11,814 nt of DNA from Baffinella frigidus. Lineage: Eukaryota; Cryptophyceae; Cryptomonadales; Baffinellaceae. The position numbers and the translations under genes were made by a program. Under the pieces are notes generated by a model that did no database searches, was not told the DNA's origin, and saw only the letters and a program-made list of their open reading frames with translations. Shown piece by piece: positions 1 through 6,080 of this stretch (its first letter is position 1; every line of letters begins with the position of its first letter). The DNA lies in assembly GCA_026770585.1 (NCBI GenBank), contig MU646790.1, positions 148,032 to 159,845 of the forward strand, given 5' to 3'.

Positions 1-31
<31 letters not shown>

Positions 32-60
32 TGTCAGAGAGAGAGAGAGAGAGAGAGAGA
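1..60. repeat. CT/GA microsatellite, self-complementary
   Basis: A (CT)n run is followed directly by a (GA)n run, separated by a TTGTC-type spacer. The two halves are complementary and could fold into a long hairpin; such purine/pyrimidine tracts can also form triplex DNA. The same tract, less regular, recurs at 9399-9475, again just upstream of a MITE-1 copy, so it belongs to a larger repeated unit. The repeat touches the window edge and may extend further left. Confidence 0.9.
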
Positions 61-75
61 AAGATGGGGTCCTGA

Positions 76-210
76 AATTGGCGGTGCTACCATCTACAGG
101 GGTACCTCGCTCATAAGAAATCGCTCGTAAGACAGCGCCTCCCCAACGACCACCAGAGGGCCCTAGGCGTAGGCCCACTGTAGGGTCCTAGGGAGGGGGC
201 AGTTGGTGAC
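76..210 (+). mobile_element. MITE-1 copy 1, right end missing
   Basis: The left end starts with TA then CAGGGGTACCTCGCTCATAA at 95, the same end as in the intact copy at 11484-11589. The core has GGGCCCTAGGCGTAGGCC and AGGGTCCTAGG-type GC-rich palindromic pieces. The expected inverted right end is absent. Instead the sequence runs from a G-run into CAGTTGGTGACGC, exactly as in the copies at 9178 and 9491. The flank AATTGGCGGTGCTACCAT is shared by those copies too. This shows amplification as part of a larger unit rather than independent insertion. No coding capacity. Confidence 0.8.
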
Positions 211-505
211 GCTAGGGGGAGAGGTAGGCCGAGACGCAGGGCTCTAGCGCACGTATCCACCCCCAAAGCGATCAAAGTTGCAAAGGTTGAGATTGCAAAC
301 AGACTGTGCGTAGACAGACCACTGGTGGCAACTTGACTTGAGATTTGCCCCTGGGATGCCTCCAGGGTGGCTCAGAGGACAGAAAGCCTTGGTCGGAGGC
401 CCCTAGGCAGGCATCGAGGGCACCCAAACACTCAAGTCCCACTTTCAGTTGAACCTCGACGCCCCCCCCGTCGACACTTAAAAACTGGTTCTGCGGGTGG
501 CTACT
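211..505. other. non-coding stretch with repeat fragments
   Basis: No gene is supported. An open minus-strand frame (272-511) lacks any recognisable protein feature. A stretch at 394-436 is similar to part of intron 2 of the gene at 1978-2020, sharing GGCAGGCATCGAGG. CCTTGGTCGGA at 387-397 matches the outer end of MITE-2, so a remnant of that family may lie here. A run of eight C's occurs near 463-470. Confidence 0.5.
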
Positions 506-672
506 AAACACCCCAAGAGAACCGCCCTGTATCCCCTCTTCACGAGCCTCTGCACTGGAGAGCTAAACGCGATCCGAAAGCAAAAATGCTTTCTCTGCAG
601 TCCTTTCTACGGAAGGGCGTGTCGTTGGGCTATGTTGGGAGCATTTCAAACCTAAAGGACCTAAAGGACCTA
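506..672 (+). repeat. Dispersed repeat B, copy 1
   Basis: About 165 bp, repeated at 10681-10854 and 10925-11104 with most bases identical. Landmarks are AAACACCCCAA, TCTTCACGAGCCTCTGCACT, GATCCGAAAGC and the tail CCTAAAGGACCTAAAGG. A small hairpin, GAAAGCA/TGCTTTC with an AAAA loop, sits at 576-593. An ATG at 586 opens a 126-codon frame, but the frame is broken in the other copies and is judged accidental. No terminal repeats or target duplications are visible, so the class is unknown. Confidence 0.85.
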
Positions 673-890
673 CGCAGGAACTTACCACCGAGCTGGGAAC
701 ACCAACGTCTTTCTAAGATCTGTATCTGCGGGATAATCAAGAAATCCTCGGCGGAATTAATTTGGGGGCCAGGGCCGCATTTTAGCCCTGGTCTTGGCTG
801 GTTCAGGGCTTTGAGAGACGTGAGGGAAGAAGAAAGAGGAGAGAGACAATGCGTTTATTACGGAGCGAAGCCCCACCATGGCCACCATGC
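673..890. other. unassigned non-coding stretch
   Basis: Nothing recognisable. It contains a purine-rich run (GGGAAGAAGAAAGAGGAGAG, about 823-844) and a GC-rich patch GGGGGCCAGGGCCGC. The plus-strand frame that crosses it starts in repeat B and shows no domain. Confidence 0.4.
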
Positions 891-1106
891 ATTGTCGAAA
901 CGTGCTCCGCGCGGAATCGAGGTTAGGTCAGGAACGAGCCGGATTTTTCAGAAAATGAACTTCTAGGCTATCTTAGGCATGGGGTTTATCCCAAAATAGC
1001 ATTCCCCACCGGTAAGATGTCACAAAAAGGCAAAAAAATCCGCAAAATGTTGGATCCGTGCCTGACGAGACCTCAACTTTTTCCGCGCGGAGCCCATCTC
1101 GACAAT
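891..1106. mobile_element. candidate foldback/MITE with ~50-bp inverted ends
   Basis: The left arm at 891-936 (ATTGTCGAAACGTGCTCCGC, then GCGGAA, then AGGTCAGGAACG) is matched in reverse complement by 1057-1106 (CGTGCCTGACG, then TTCCGCGCGGAG, then CTCGACAAT). Identity is roughly 80 percent with small gaps. The enclosed ~120 bp holds A-rich sequence and no gene. No clear target-site duplication is visible, so this may be an old element or a simple long inverted repeat. Confidence 0.55.
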
Positions 1107-1350
1107 ATTTCGTTAGGACAAGAGCCTTAGGACAAGAGAGAGAAATGTATCACTAGACACTCCCAAGCACTTCGACAAGACCCTCAGCGCGAGGCGCAAG
1201 ACCGGTCTGCATGTCGAGAAAAGTCCAGAAGCACTCGATGCGTGTTCTGAAATCAGTTTATTAAGTAATGTGAACATGTCGAAGCATTCGATGCCCTCCT
1301 GGCGAGGCTCCCCAACTGGAGGAGAGTGCGAGCCTCCGGGCGTAGGGTGC
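1107..1350. repeat. short imperfect repeats downstream of the gene
   Basis: TTAGGACAAGAG is repeated at 1113-1124 and 1127-1138. GTCGA(G)AA...GCA(C/T)TCGATGC is repeated at about 1212-1241 and 1276-1292. On the minus strand AATAAA occurs at 1262-1257; it could be a polyadenylation signal for the gene upstream, but use of this signal in the lineage is unknown. No coding region is supported. Confidence 0.4.
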
Positions 1351-1352
1351 TA

Positions 1353-1468
1353 CAGGGGTACCTCGCTCATCAGAAACCGCCCCCTCATAGGACCAGCATA
1401 GGGCCCTAGGCATAGGCCTACTGTAGGGTCCTAGAAGGTGGCGCTTCCTTGTTAGCGAGGTACCCCTG
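1353..1468 (+). mobile_element. MITE-1 copy 2, both ends present
   Basis: The left end CAGGGGTACCTCGCTCAT is preceded by TA. The right end GCGAGGTACCCCTG is its inverted partner, followed by CC rather than TA, so the right target-site copy is mutated. The 116-bp body holds palindromic GGGCCCTAGG and TAGGCCTA pieces and codes for nothing. It lies 129 bp beyond the stop codon of the minus-strand gene, and so may be part of that gene's 3' untranslated region. Confidence 0.85.
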
Positions 1469-1597
1469 CCACTTAGCAGCGGCCGAATGCGGTTAGCATC
1501 CAACGCAAATGGACAAGATTCTAGTAGAAGTAGTTTAGATGGGACTGTATCCGTGAAGACCGCGGTGGCTGCTGAGTGGACGGCGGCCTTCCCGGCA

Positions 1598-2646
1598 CTA
1601 AACGATGAGAACTCTTTCGCCAGCTTCGCCTGACAGCAGCATAAAGAACTGCTCTGGGTCCACCCCCGCAACAGAGACCTCCGTCTCGAGGGGCGACGGG
1701 GAGGAGAGGGCATCTGCTGTCCCCGCAGGGGTCGCAGTGATCTCAGGGGTCTTAGGGGAGAGTGTAGCCGTCCCCTGAGGCGAGGGTTCTGCGGCGGCGG
1801 GCTCTCTCTGCTTGAAGACGTTCATGATGCCCAGGAACGGCGCCACGACGGCGAAGTCCACCAGCCCAGACAAGCCCTGTAAAAGGCGTCAGGTTCAGCT
1901 GATGCACTGTATGATGCACGCGCGTGTCAGGATCACGTGGTCATCACTCACAGGTGTCAGGACAAGCTCCGCTCGTGGGAGGCTCCTGGGCAGGCATCGA
2001 GGACATACCAAACGGAATTCACTTTGGGCCAGGGGAGAATTCCGGCCATGGCCTGGGCTGAGCACTCAGCCCTAGGGGTTTCCGTGTTGGCAGAGGTGTT
2101 GGATCTCACCTTTTCGATTATTCGCGCGGCATCCTCCTTCGCTTTCCTGGAGTATGTCGGCTGCTTCAGCTCTCGATCGATCTTGCGCTCGAGCTTCTGC
2201 TGCCGCTGCAAGATCGCCACCGGACTCGTCTGGCGTTCGAACAACTCGGTGTGCGTCACCATGAGCGTTTTTGGGCTCAGGCTCGATTTGCGAACCCTTG
2301 AACTGCGCCCCAGCACGCGTGTTACAGTGCGGTCCTGGTCCAGAATCATGAAAGCACAGCAGCGTCTGGGTTTCTCCCGAGCCGCCCCAGGACCTCACTG
2401 GCACGCCCGCTCCTCTTCAACCAACCAGCAAAATACAGGAAAGGATGGAAAGGGGGAGAACCTATGCAGCATCGGCGAAATCGACAGTGAAGCCGAAGGC
2501 GTCCAGTGCACTATCTCGCTGTTGAACGAGACGCTCTTCCTCGCTACTTGCCGAGTGCATGGTGCCTCGCTGCATTGTGTGTCGGCGCTGGATTCGGCGC
2601 ACGGCGGGGGGTGGTCCGAGGCGGTGTTGTTCACGTTGTGCGTCAT
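1598..2646 (-). CDS. spliced gene, unknown protein with KSVSF motif and hydrophobic segment
   Basis: I do not recognise the family. Three exons are read: 2646-2462, 2365-2110 and 1876-1598. Together they give 720 nt, a complete frame of 239 residues ending in TAG. Exon 1 codons end mostly in G or C, and it carries ARKSVSF (about residues 38-44), which fits the RVxF motif used for docking protein phosphatase 1; that role is inference. Exon 2 encodes a strongly charged stretch with QRQQKLERKIDRELK, probably helical or coiled-coil. Exon 3 starts with a hydrophobic segment (LVDFAVVAPFLGIMNVF) that may insert in or associate with a membrane, followed by a Pro/Ala/Ser/Thr-rich tail. The chosen ATG at 2646 is the first in frame, but the frame stays open upstream through 12 Lys codons (2697-2662) to a possible acceptor TACTCCCCAG at 2731, so the true start may lie in further exons. 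No frameshift is needed. Confidence 0.62.
1877..2109 (-). other. intron 2 of the minus-strand gene
   Basis: The donor reads GAAAAG|GTGAGA and the acceptor CCTTTTACAG|GGC, both near-canonical. Removing these 233 bp joins exon 2 (ending on a whole Lys codon) to exon 3 (starting on a whole Gly codon). The intron contains about 45 bp similar to 394-436, so part of it is repeat-derived. Confidence 0.75.
2366..2461 (-). other. intron 1 of the minus-strand gene (boundaries uncertain)
   Basis: The best in-frame solution is donor CATAG|GTTCTC and acceptor AACCCAG|ACGC, 96 bp, rebuilding an Arg codon across the junction. A second solution also keeps frame: donor TTTCCT|GTATTT at 2436 and acceptor GGACCAG|GACC at 2335. 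An intron is required because the exon 2 frame hits TGA just upstream, and exon 1 read through hits TGA at about 2396. Confidence 0.55.
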
Positions 2647-2659
2647 GCTTGCCTGCGTC

Positions 2660-2699
2660 CTCTTCTTCTTCTTCTTCTTCTTCTTCTTCTTCTTCTTCG
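2660..2699. repeat. TTC trinucleotide repeat
   Basis: Twelve uninterrupted TTC/GAA units. Read in the minus-strand gene's frame they give a run of 12 Lys; one frame over they would give Glu. Length variation here would alter a homopolymer in the protein without breaking the frame, if it is exonic. Confidence 0.9.
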
Positions 2700-2833
2700 C
2701 TTTGGTCTTGTTGAAGGGCAATCTCGGCCTCTGGGGAGTAGATATCTCTTGCTCTAGAGACTGAGTGGGGGGTGTTTTATTCCCCTGATGAGGCAGCTCT
2801 AGCTAGACCCTTCTTCTTCGCTTTGGTCTTGTT
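2690..2833. repeat. 23-bp direct repeat flanking the gene's 5' region
   Basis: A 23-bp segment containing CTTCGCTTTGGTCTTGTT is identical at 2690-2712 and 2811-2833. On the minus strand both copies read AACAAGACCAAAGCGAAG, and both are preceded by an acceptor-like CTCCCCAG. The upstream copy runs to a stop soon after (in one frame, TAA near 2779-2777). It looks like a duplicated exon beginning, one intact and one decayed. Confidence 0.7.
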
Positions 2834-3020
2834 CTGGGGAGGAGTAATAAAATACCCTTGGCCTCGGGGGAATGTCTAGAGCTGCGTGCAGTTGAGTAAA
2901 AAAAGGGCACACCTCGAATCAACGGCTGTGGTCCGTGACCAGTCCGGATCACGTGTGTTCGCCCAATGCTATTTTGGGAGTTTAACACATACCGGTATCC
3001 GTGATACGAATGAGCCCTTA
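2834..3020. other. unassigned non-coding stretch
   Basis: No gene supported. It contains CACGTG-type motifs (GGATCACGTGTG near 2947-2958) and GCTATTTTGGGAGTTT, which resembles GCTATCTTGGGAGTTT at 3644-3659. A minus-strand frame across 2803-3270 passes through the MITE-2 element and shows no protein character. Confidence 0.4.
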
Positions 3021-3205
3021 TTCGGATACTCGTAGCGAGGGGGCAAACGGATCTTTTTAATTCGGGTACAAATCCAAAAATTGGCACGAATCGTGTCCAA
3101 CTTGTGGGCGATTCAGTGCCCATATGGGCACTGAGTTCAAAAAATACCCGATCCATTATTTGCCCCCTCGCTACGAAGCTTCGTAGGTGTAGGATCCTAT
3201 CCGAC
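3021..3205. mobile_element. MITE-2 copy with 17-bp perfect inverted ends
   Basis: CGTAGCGAGGGGGCAAA at 3031-3047 is repeated in perfect reverse complement at 3159-3175. A further outer match, TTCGGATA against TATCCGACC, extends the inverted ends to about 3011 and 3206, interrupted on the right by a TACGAAGCTTCGTAGG insertion. Inside is a perfect 20-bp palindrome, CAGTGCCCATATGGGCACTG (3114-3133), and an imperfect one at 3081-3100. The sequence at 3031-3068 matches 11211-11240 in reverse complement. No coding capacity; no clear target duplication. Confidence 0.7.
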
Positions 3206-3382
3206 CAAGGCTTCATTCTTGACTCTTGAGGTATCTGTCTGTGGTAAAGACACTTTATCTGATACCACACCTCTTAGGGTCATCGAAACAACTTCTTTAC
3301 TACACGATAAGGGCGCCATCAACAGTTGGGTCCGACTCATCATCACGTGACCAGCTCGTACGAAGCCTTCTCTCGTATCAAT

Positions 3383-3488
3383 GTGATTTTATCACGGCCG
3401 AACGTTTCTCAGGTGTGAACAATTTTCTTCTGCGATCGACTTTATCATGATACAAGTGATTTTATCGCGGCCGAACGTTTCTCAGGTG
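3383..3488 (+). repeat. 33-bp direct repeat, 73-bp period
   Basis: GTGATTTTATC followed by CGGCCGAACGTTTCTCAGGTG occurs at 3383-3415 and 3456-3488, with a single A/G difference. The 40 bp between them contains CTTTATCATGATACAAG. It is a local tandem duplication of non-coding sequence. Confidence 0.85.
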
Positions 3489-3494
3489 GAAATA

Positions 3495-3614
3495 ATTGAC
3501 TTTCGATTGCGGGTTTTCCGTTTCTCAGGATTAACGGCATTTGTGCGAGATGTCGCCCGAAATTAGGCAGCCTGCGGCGCAAAAAAACAGATAAAAACAC
3601 TTGTAAAGTCAATC
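3495..3614 (-). repeat. Dispersed repeat E, inverted partner of 8427-8539
   Basis: About 115 bp read here as TTTCGATTGCGGGTTTTCCG, then GATGTCGCCCGAAAT, CAGCCTGCGGCGCAAAAA and AGATAAAAACACTTG. The reverse complement of 8427-8539 gives the same series at roughly 80 percent identity. No inverted ends or open frame are conserved between copies. Confidence 0.8.
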
Positions 3615-3938
3615 ACAGAAGAACACCTGTGTTCGGACCAAAGGCTATCTTGGGAGTTTTTTTACCTCGAACGACTGTCTAGAATTTGGGAATTGCATGT
3701 CATCAGTCACAATTCTGACCCACAAATTGGCCACTTTTGGAGACAAATCGATTTGTTTTCGGGAGCAAATGACTTTTGACACCAACGACGTACCGGTACC
3801 GGTAAACGGCGAAGATCTTGTCATCAAACTTTAGAAGATCTTGTCATCAAACTTTATCATCATATCGAACCTGGGGCCCTTCGTACAAATCTCGTAATCA
3901 ATACACGTACGTACACCCCCTTCACCTGAGTCTCCACT
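3615..3938. repeat. non-coding stretch with a perfect 23-bp tandem duplication
   Basis: GAAGATCTTGTCATCAAACT plus TTA occurs twice back to back at 3811-3833 and 3834-3856. A palindromic TACCGGTACCGGTA sits at 3791-3804. The rest holds nothing recognisable; a 60-codon minus-strand frame here is unsupported. Confidence 0.8.
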
Positions 3939-4010
3939 GTTACTTCTTAAGTTAACAGAAGTTCCACTTTTGCTTTGAGACGTCCCATCTCGACTTTTGT
4001 CTCGGTGCGC
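3939..4010 (+). repeat. Repeat F, copy 1
   Basis: GTTACTTCTTAAGTTAACAG, then GTTCCACTTTTGCTTTGAGA, CGTCCCA and TCTCGACTTTTGTCTCGGTG. The same run occurs at 4483-4621 in the same orientation, interrupted there by about 60 bp. This copy is directly followed by a TACGAAGTTCGTACGAGCTC palindrome cluster and then a MITE-2 end at 4036. Confidence 0.85.
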
Positions 4011-4276
4011 CGCTCGTACGAAGTTCGTACGAGCTCGTAGCGAGGGGGCAAACCGACGTTTTGAGACTGTGAGGAATTATTTTAACGATTAAATTACGCA
4101 AACACGTCCCCGTCCCGTCTCCGTCAGCTGAAAGGCGCATTTGCGTTGGAGAATGGGGGTGACTGTCATCTTTTTCATTGTGATGTCCATCTAAACGACC
4201 GATCCGCCCCCGGGTGAAATGAGATCCTCTTAAAAAGGTCGCAGTTGAAACGGAAGGGGCGCATTTCACCTATGTG

Positions 4277-4371
4277 ATAATGATCGTGATCTTTACCACA
4301 CATAATGATCGTGATCTTTAAAGATCACGATAATGATCGTGATCTTTACCACATAATGATCGTGATCTTTA
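4277..4371 (+). repeat. four copies of a 19-bp unit with a 24-bp palindrome
   Basis: ATAATGATCGTGATCTTTA occurs at 4277-4295, 4302-4320, 4330-4348 and 4353-4371, mostly separated by CCACAC or CCAC. Between copies 2 and 3 an inverted half unit creates a perfect 24-bp palindrome at 4308-4331 centred on TTTAAA. The flanks (CATTTCACCTATGTGA on the left, CTCCGCGTGACC on the right) also flank a different 70-bp filler at 10107-10195. Confidence 0.9.
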
Positions 4372-4455
4372 CCACCTTTTAAATTGGTCCGGATACCCTC
4401 CGCGTGACCAACTCGTGACCTGGGGTCCTCTGGATCCTGGGAATTGGAGTCCTTT

Positions 4456-4478
4456 CTCAGTGCCCATCGGGCACTGAG
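4456..4478. repeat. 23-bp hairpin, GTGCCC type
   Basis: CTCAGTGCCC and GGGCACTGAG flank a 3-base ATC centre, a 10-bp stem. The palindrome inside MITE-2 at 3114-3133 has the same arms with an AT centre. Confidence 0.85.
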
Positions 4479-4482
4479 TTTT

Positions 4483-4621
4483 GTTACTTCTTAAGTTAAC
4501 AGAGGTTCCACTTTTGCTTTGAGACGTCCCAACCATAGGTTCAAACCAACTGAATAATCCCTTGCCCAATCTCGACTTCTGAATAATCCCTTGCCCAATC
4601 TCGACTTTTGTCTCGGTGCGC
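4483..4621 (+). repeat. Repeat F, copy 2, with a 29-bp tandem duplication inserted
   Basis: Same sequence as 3939-4010 but split after GACGTCCCA by an insertion beginning ACCATAGGTTCAAACC. Inside the insertion a 29-bp unit (CTGAATAATCCCTTGCCCAA, then TCTCGACTT) is present twice without a mismatch, at 4550-4578 and 4579-4607. The unit ends in the TCTCGACTT of repeat F itself, so the duplication copied the junction. GGTTCAAACC resembles a pol III B box, but no tRNA fold surrounds it. Confidence 0.8.
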
Positions 4622-4740
4622 AGCGCTCTTCGAGGCGCCCAGATTCTCAAACGATTTATTTGCCCCCTGGCTATCCGAGCAAGGATACCATGGTACGAGG
4701 CTCGTAGGTCATACCGGAACAGGTGTACGACGTAGGATCC

Positions 4741-4955
4741 TACTAATACATGTACGAAGCTTCGTAGGATCCTACCGGGTACGAAGTTCGTACAAGGATA
4801 CGAAGCTTCGTACGAAGCTTCTTCGTACGAAGCTTCGTACGAAGCTTCGTACGAAGCTTCGTATCACCTCTGATACCCCCGGTACGAAGTTCGTACGAAG
4901 CTTCGTACGAAGAAGCTTCGTACGAAGCTTCGTAGTGTGTACGAAGCTTCGTACA
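4741..4955. repeat. satellite of 12-bp palindromes (ACGAAGCTTCGT)
   Basis: The self-complementary unit TACGAAGCTTCG repeats about ten times, with variants such as TACGAAGTTCGTAC and GTAGGATCCTAC and an occasional CTT or GAA slip. A short non-palindromic break (ATCACCTCTGATACCCCC, about 4863-4880) divides it into two blocks of opposite slip polarity, so the whole may fold into one large cruciform. Open frames here (repeated Lys-Leu-Arg-Thr) are by-products. Related palindromes (TACGAGCTCGTA, CTTCGTACCC) occur at 3170-3190, 4015-4040, 6333-6370 and 6445-6498. Confidence 0.92.
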
Positions 4956-4964
4956 CTCCGCCCA

Positions 4965-5040
4965 AACCCTCAACCATAAACCCTGAACCCTAAACCCGAA
5001 ACCCGAAACCCGAAACTCGTAAACCCTAAACCCTAAACCG
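4965..5040 (-). repeat. degenerate interstitial telomere-type repeats, block 1
   Basis: CCCTAAA, CCCGAAA and CCCTGAA units run in tandem on the plus strand (TTTAGGG on the minus strand). The block directly abuts the palindrome satellite. The degeneracy argues for an old internal array and not a live chromosome end. Confidence 0.85.
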
Positions 5041-5329
5041 TCAACACCTAAAAAAATCGCGCACTTTCGTAGCTCCATTTTGACAGTACTCCAGCACTGC
5101 CACCTACAAAAATTGTGCCTGCGGCGCTACAGTTTGGCCTGCGGCGCCAGGATTCATTTGTGGCTTGCTGCGTGGGGTACCTCTGAGTGATTTGGTGAAA
5201 GATTTGGCAGGTAGGAGAGGCGGAGGCGGAGGGGGGGGGGGGGGGGCTTCTCGACTGGGCTTCTCGACTACGCCGAAAAAGTGCTTCCCCGCCGCTGAAA
5301 AGGTACTCCCAGCGCCATCTCGCCAGAAA
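5041..5329. other. non-coding stretch with G16 run and TGCGGCG motifs
   Basis: AAATTGTGCCTGCGGCG near 5111-5127 recurs inside the MITE-1-like copy at 5841-5857. A homopolymer of 16 G lies at 5231-5246, followed by a GGCTTCTCGACT duplication. AAAGGTACTCCCAGC (5299-5313) resembles AAGGGTACTCCCAGC at 5476-5490. No gene supported. Confidence 0.6.
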
Positions 5330-5475
5330 TCTAAACCCTAAATACTTGAAATCCTAAACATGAAACCCTAAACCCTGAACCCTGAACCCTACACCCTAAA
5401 CCCTAAACGCTCAACCCTAACGCTCAACCCTAAACCCCAAACCGTGAATAGTTCATCCTAAACCCTGAACGCTGA
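5330..5475 (-). repeat. degenerate interstitial telomere-type repeats, block 2
   Basis: About twenty units of CCCTAAA with CCCTGAA, CGCTCAA and CCCTACA variants, same orientation as block 1, separated from it by 290 bp. It is immediately followed by a MITE-1 remnant. Confidence 0.85.
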
Positions 5476-5503
5476 AAGGGTACTCCCAGCACGTACCCTT
5501 TTG

Positions 5504-5621
5504 GTAGGCCTATGCCTAGGGCCCATGCCTAGGGCCCTATGGTGGTAGGGCCCATGCCTAGGGCCCTATGGTGGTCCTAGAGGGGGGGCAGTTTCAGAAA
5601 CTTATGAGCGAGGTACCTCTG
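5504..5621. mobile_element. MITE-1 copy 3, left end missing, core duplicated
   Basis: The right end CTTATGAGCGAGGTACCTCT plus G is the MITE-1 terminus. The core contains a perfect 29-bp tandem duplication (AGGGCCCATGCCTAGGGCCC, then TATGGTGGT) at 5518-5546 and 5547-5575. The left terminus is replaced by TACCCTTTTGG sequence. It also has GGGGGGGCAGTT, like the truncated copies at 76, 9178 and 9491. Confidence 0.75.
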
Positions 5622-5787
5622 TCCTGAAACCATGCGCCCGAGCAGGTGCCTCGGAGGAGAAAGAAGGGCAGAAGCTTGAGTAGAGTGCCAGCAAAAGCAG
5701 CAACCGCCAGGCGGTGAATTTCGTCGGGGTGGTGAATATATGCGGGGTTGGTCGCTCGTTCACGCCTCGTGTCTCTTGCCAACCGTA

Positions 5788-5904
5788 CAGGGGTAGCTCG
5801 CTGATCAGGAAGTCCGCCTGCACATGCACAGCAGGCCAATAAATTGTGCCCTGCGGCGATCCTAAGGGGGGGGGGGGCTCCCTCTGAGCGAGCTACAGCG
5901 CCTG
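5788..5904. mobile_element. MITE-1-like copy 4, divergent core
   Basis: Left end TACAGGGGTAGCTCGCTGAT; right end CTGAGCGAGCTACAGCGCCT plus G, inverted with an extra few bases. The core is not the usual GGGCCC palindrome; it carries AAATTGTGCCCTGCGGCG and a run of 12 G. It may be a subfamily or a chimera with the 5111-5127 sequence. Confidence 0.55.
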
Positions 5905-5942
5905 GGAGGGTTTTGTGGGGGGTCGGTGAAAAATTTAAAGAT

Positions 5943-6080
5943 GCACCACTCGGGAACCTCGTTTTTCTCGGGAAATTTTGGCATTTTTTTCGTCCCAGAA
6001 AATTCGCCAGCTCCATTCTCCGAGAGAAATTCGCCAGCTCCATTCTCAATTCGCCAGCTCCATTCTCGGGGGTAAGCACT
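5943..6080 (+). repeat. Dispersed repeat D, copy 1, with a 20-bp triplication
   Basis: ACCACTCGGGAACCTCG, GTTTTTCTCGGGAAA, then AATTCGCCAGCTCCATTCTC and GGGGGTAAGC. The corresponding run at 9852-9941 has a single GCTCCATTCTG. Here AATTCGCCAGCTCCATTCTC is present three times (6001-6020, 6028-6047, 6048-6067). Open frames across it are repetitive by-products. Confidence 0.8.

Larger units (their letters stand above)
4036..4684. mobile_element. pair of MITE-2 ends enclosing a large insertion
   Basis: CGTAGCGAGGGGGCAAAC at 4036-4053 faces TTTGCCCCCTGGCTATCCGA at 4659-4678, and the right side continues GCAAGG as in the other right ends (ATCCGACCAAGG). The ~600 bp between them contain an ATAATGATCG repeat array, a GTGCCC palindrome and repeat F copy 2. 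Either the element has been filled by other repeats or two unrelated ends happen to face each other; I cannot tell which. Confidence 0.4.

Noticed and set aside
586-966. 126-codon plus-strand open frame
   Set aside because: It begins inside repeat B, whose other two copies break the frame, and it runs into unrelated sequence; no protein features.
1261-1713. 150-codon minus-strand frame overlapping exon 3
   Set aside because: It overlaps exon 3 in another frame and continues through MITE-1 copy 2. I could not find a splice that makes it part of the gene.
1937-2764. 275-codon plus-strand open frame
   Set aside because: It is antisense to the spliced minus-strand exons; a Phe run comes from the TTC tract. 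The minus strand has consistent splice sites and better codon bias.
4536-4547. B-box-like GGTTCAAACC, possible tRNA or SINE
   Set aside because: No A box at the right distance, no cloverleaf and no acceptor stem around it.
4608-5078. Lys-Leu-Arg-Thr repeat proteins on both strands
   Set aside because: Pure by-product of the 12-bp palindrome satellite, which reads similarly on either strand.
4965-5475. true telomere
   Set aside because: The units are too degenerate and continuous non-telomeric sequence lies on both sides.
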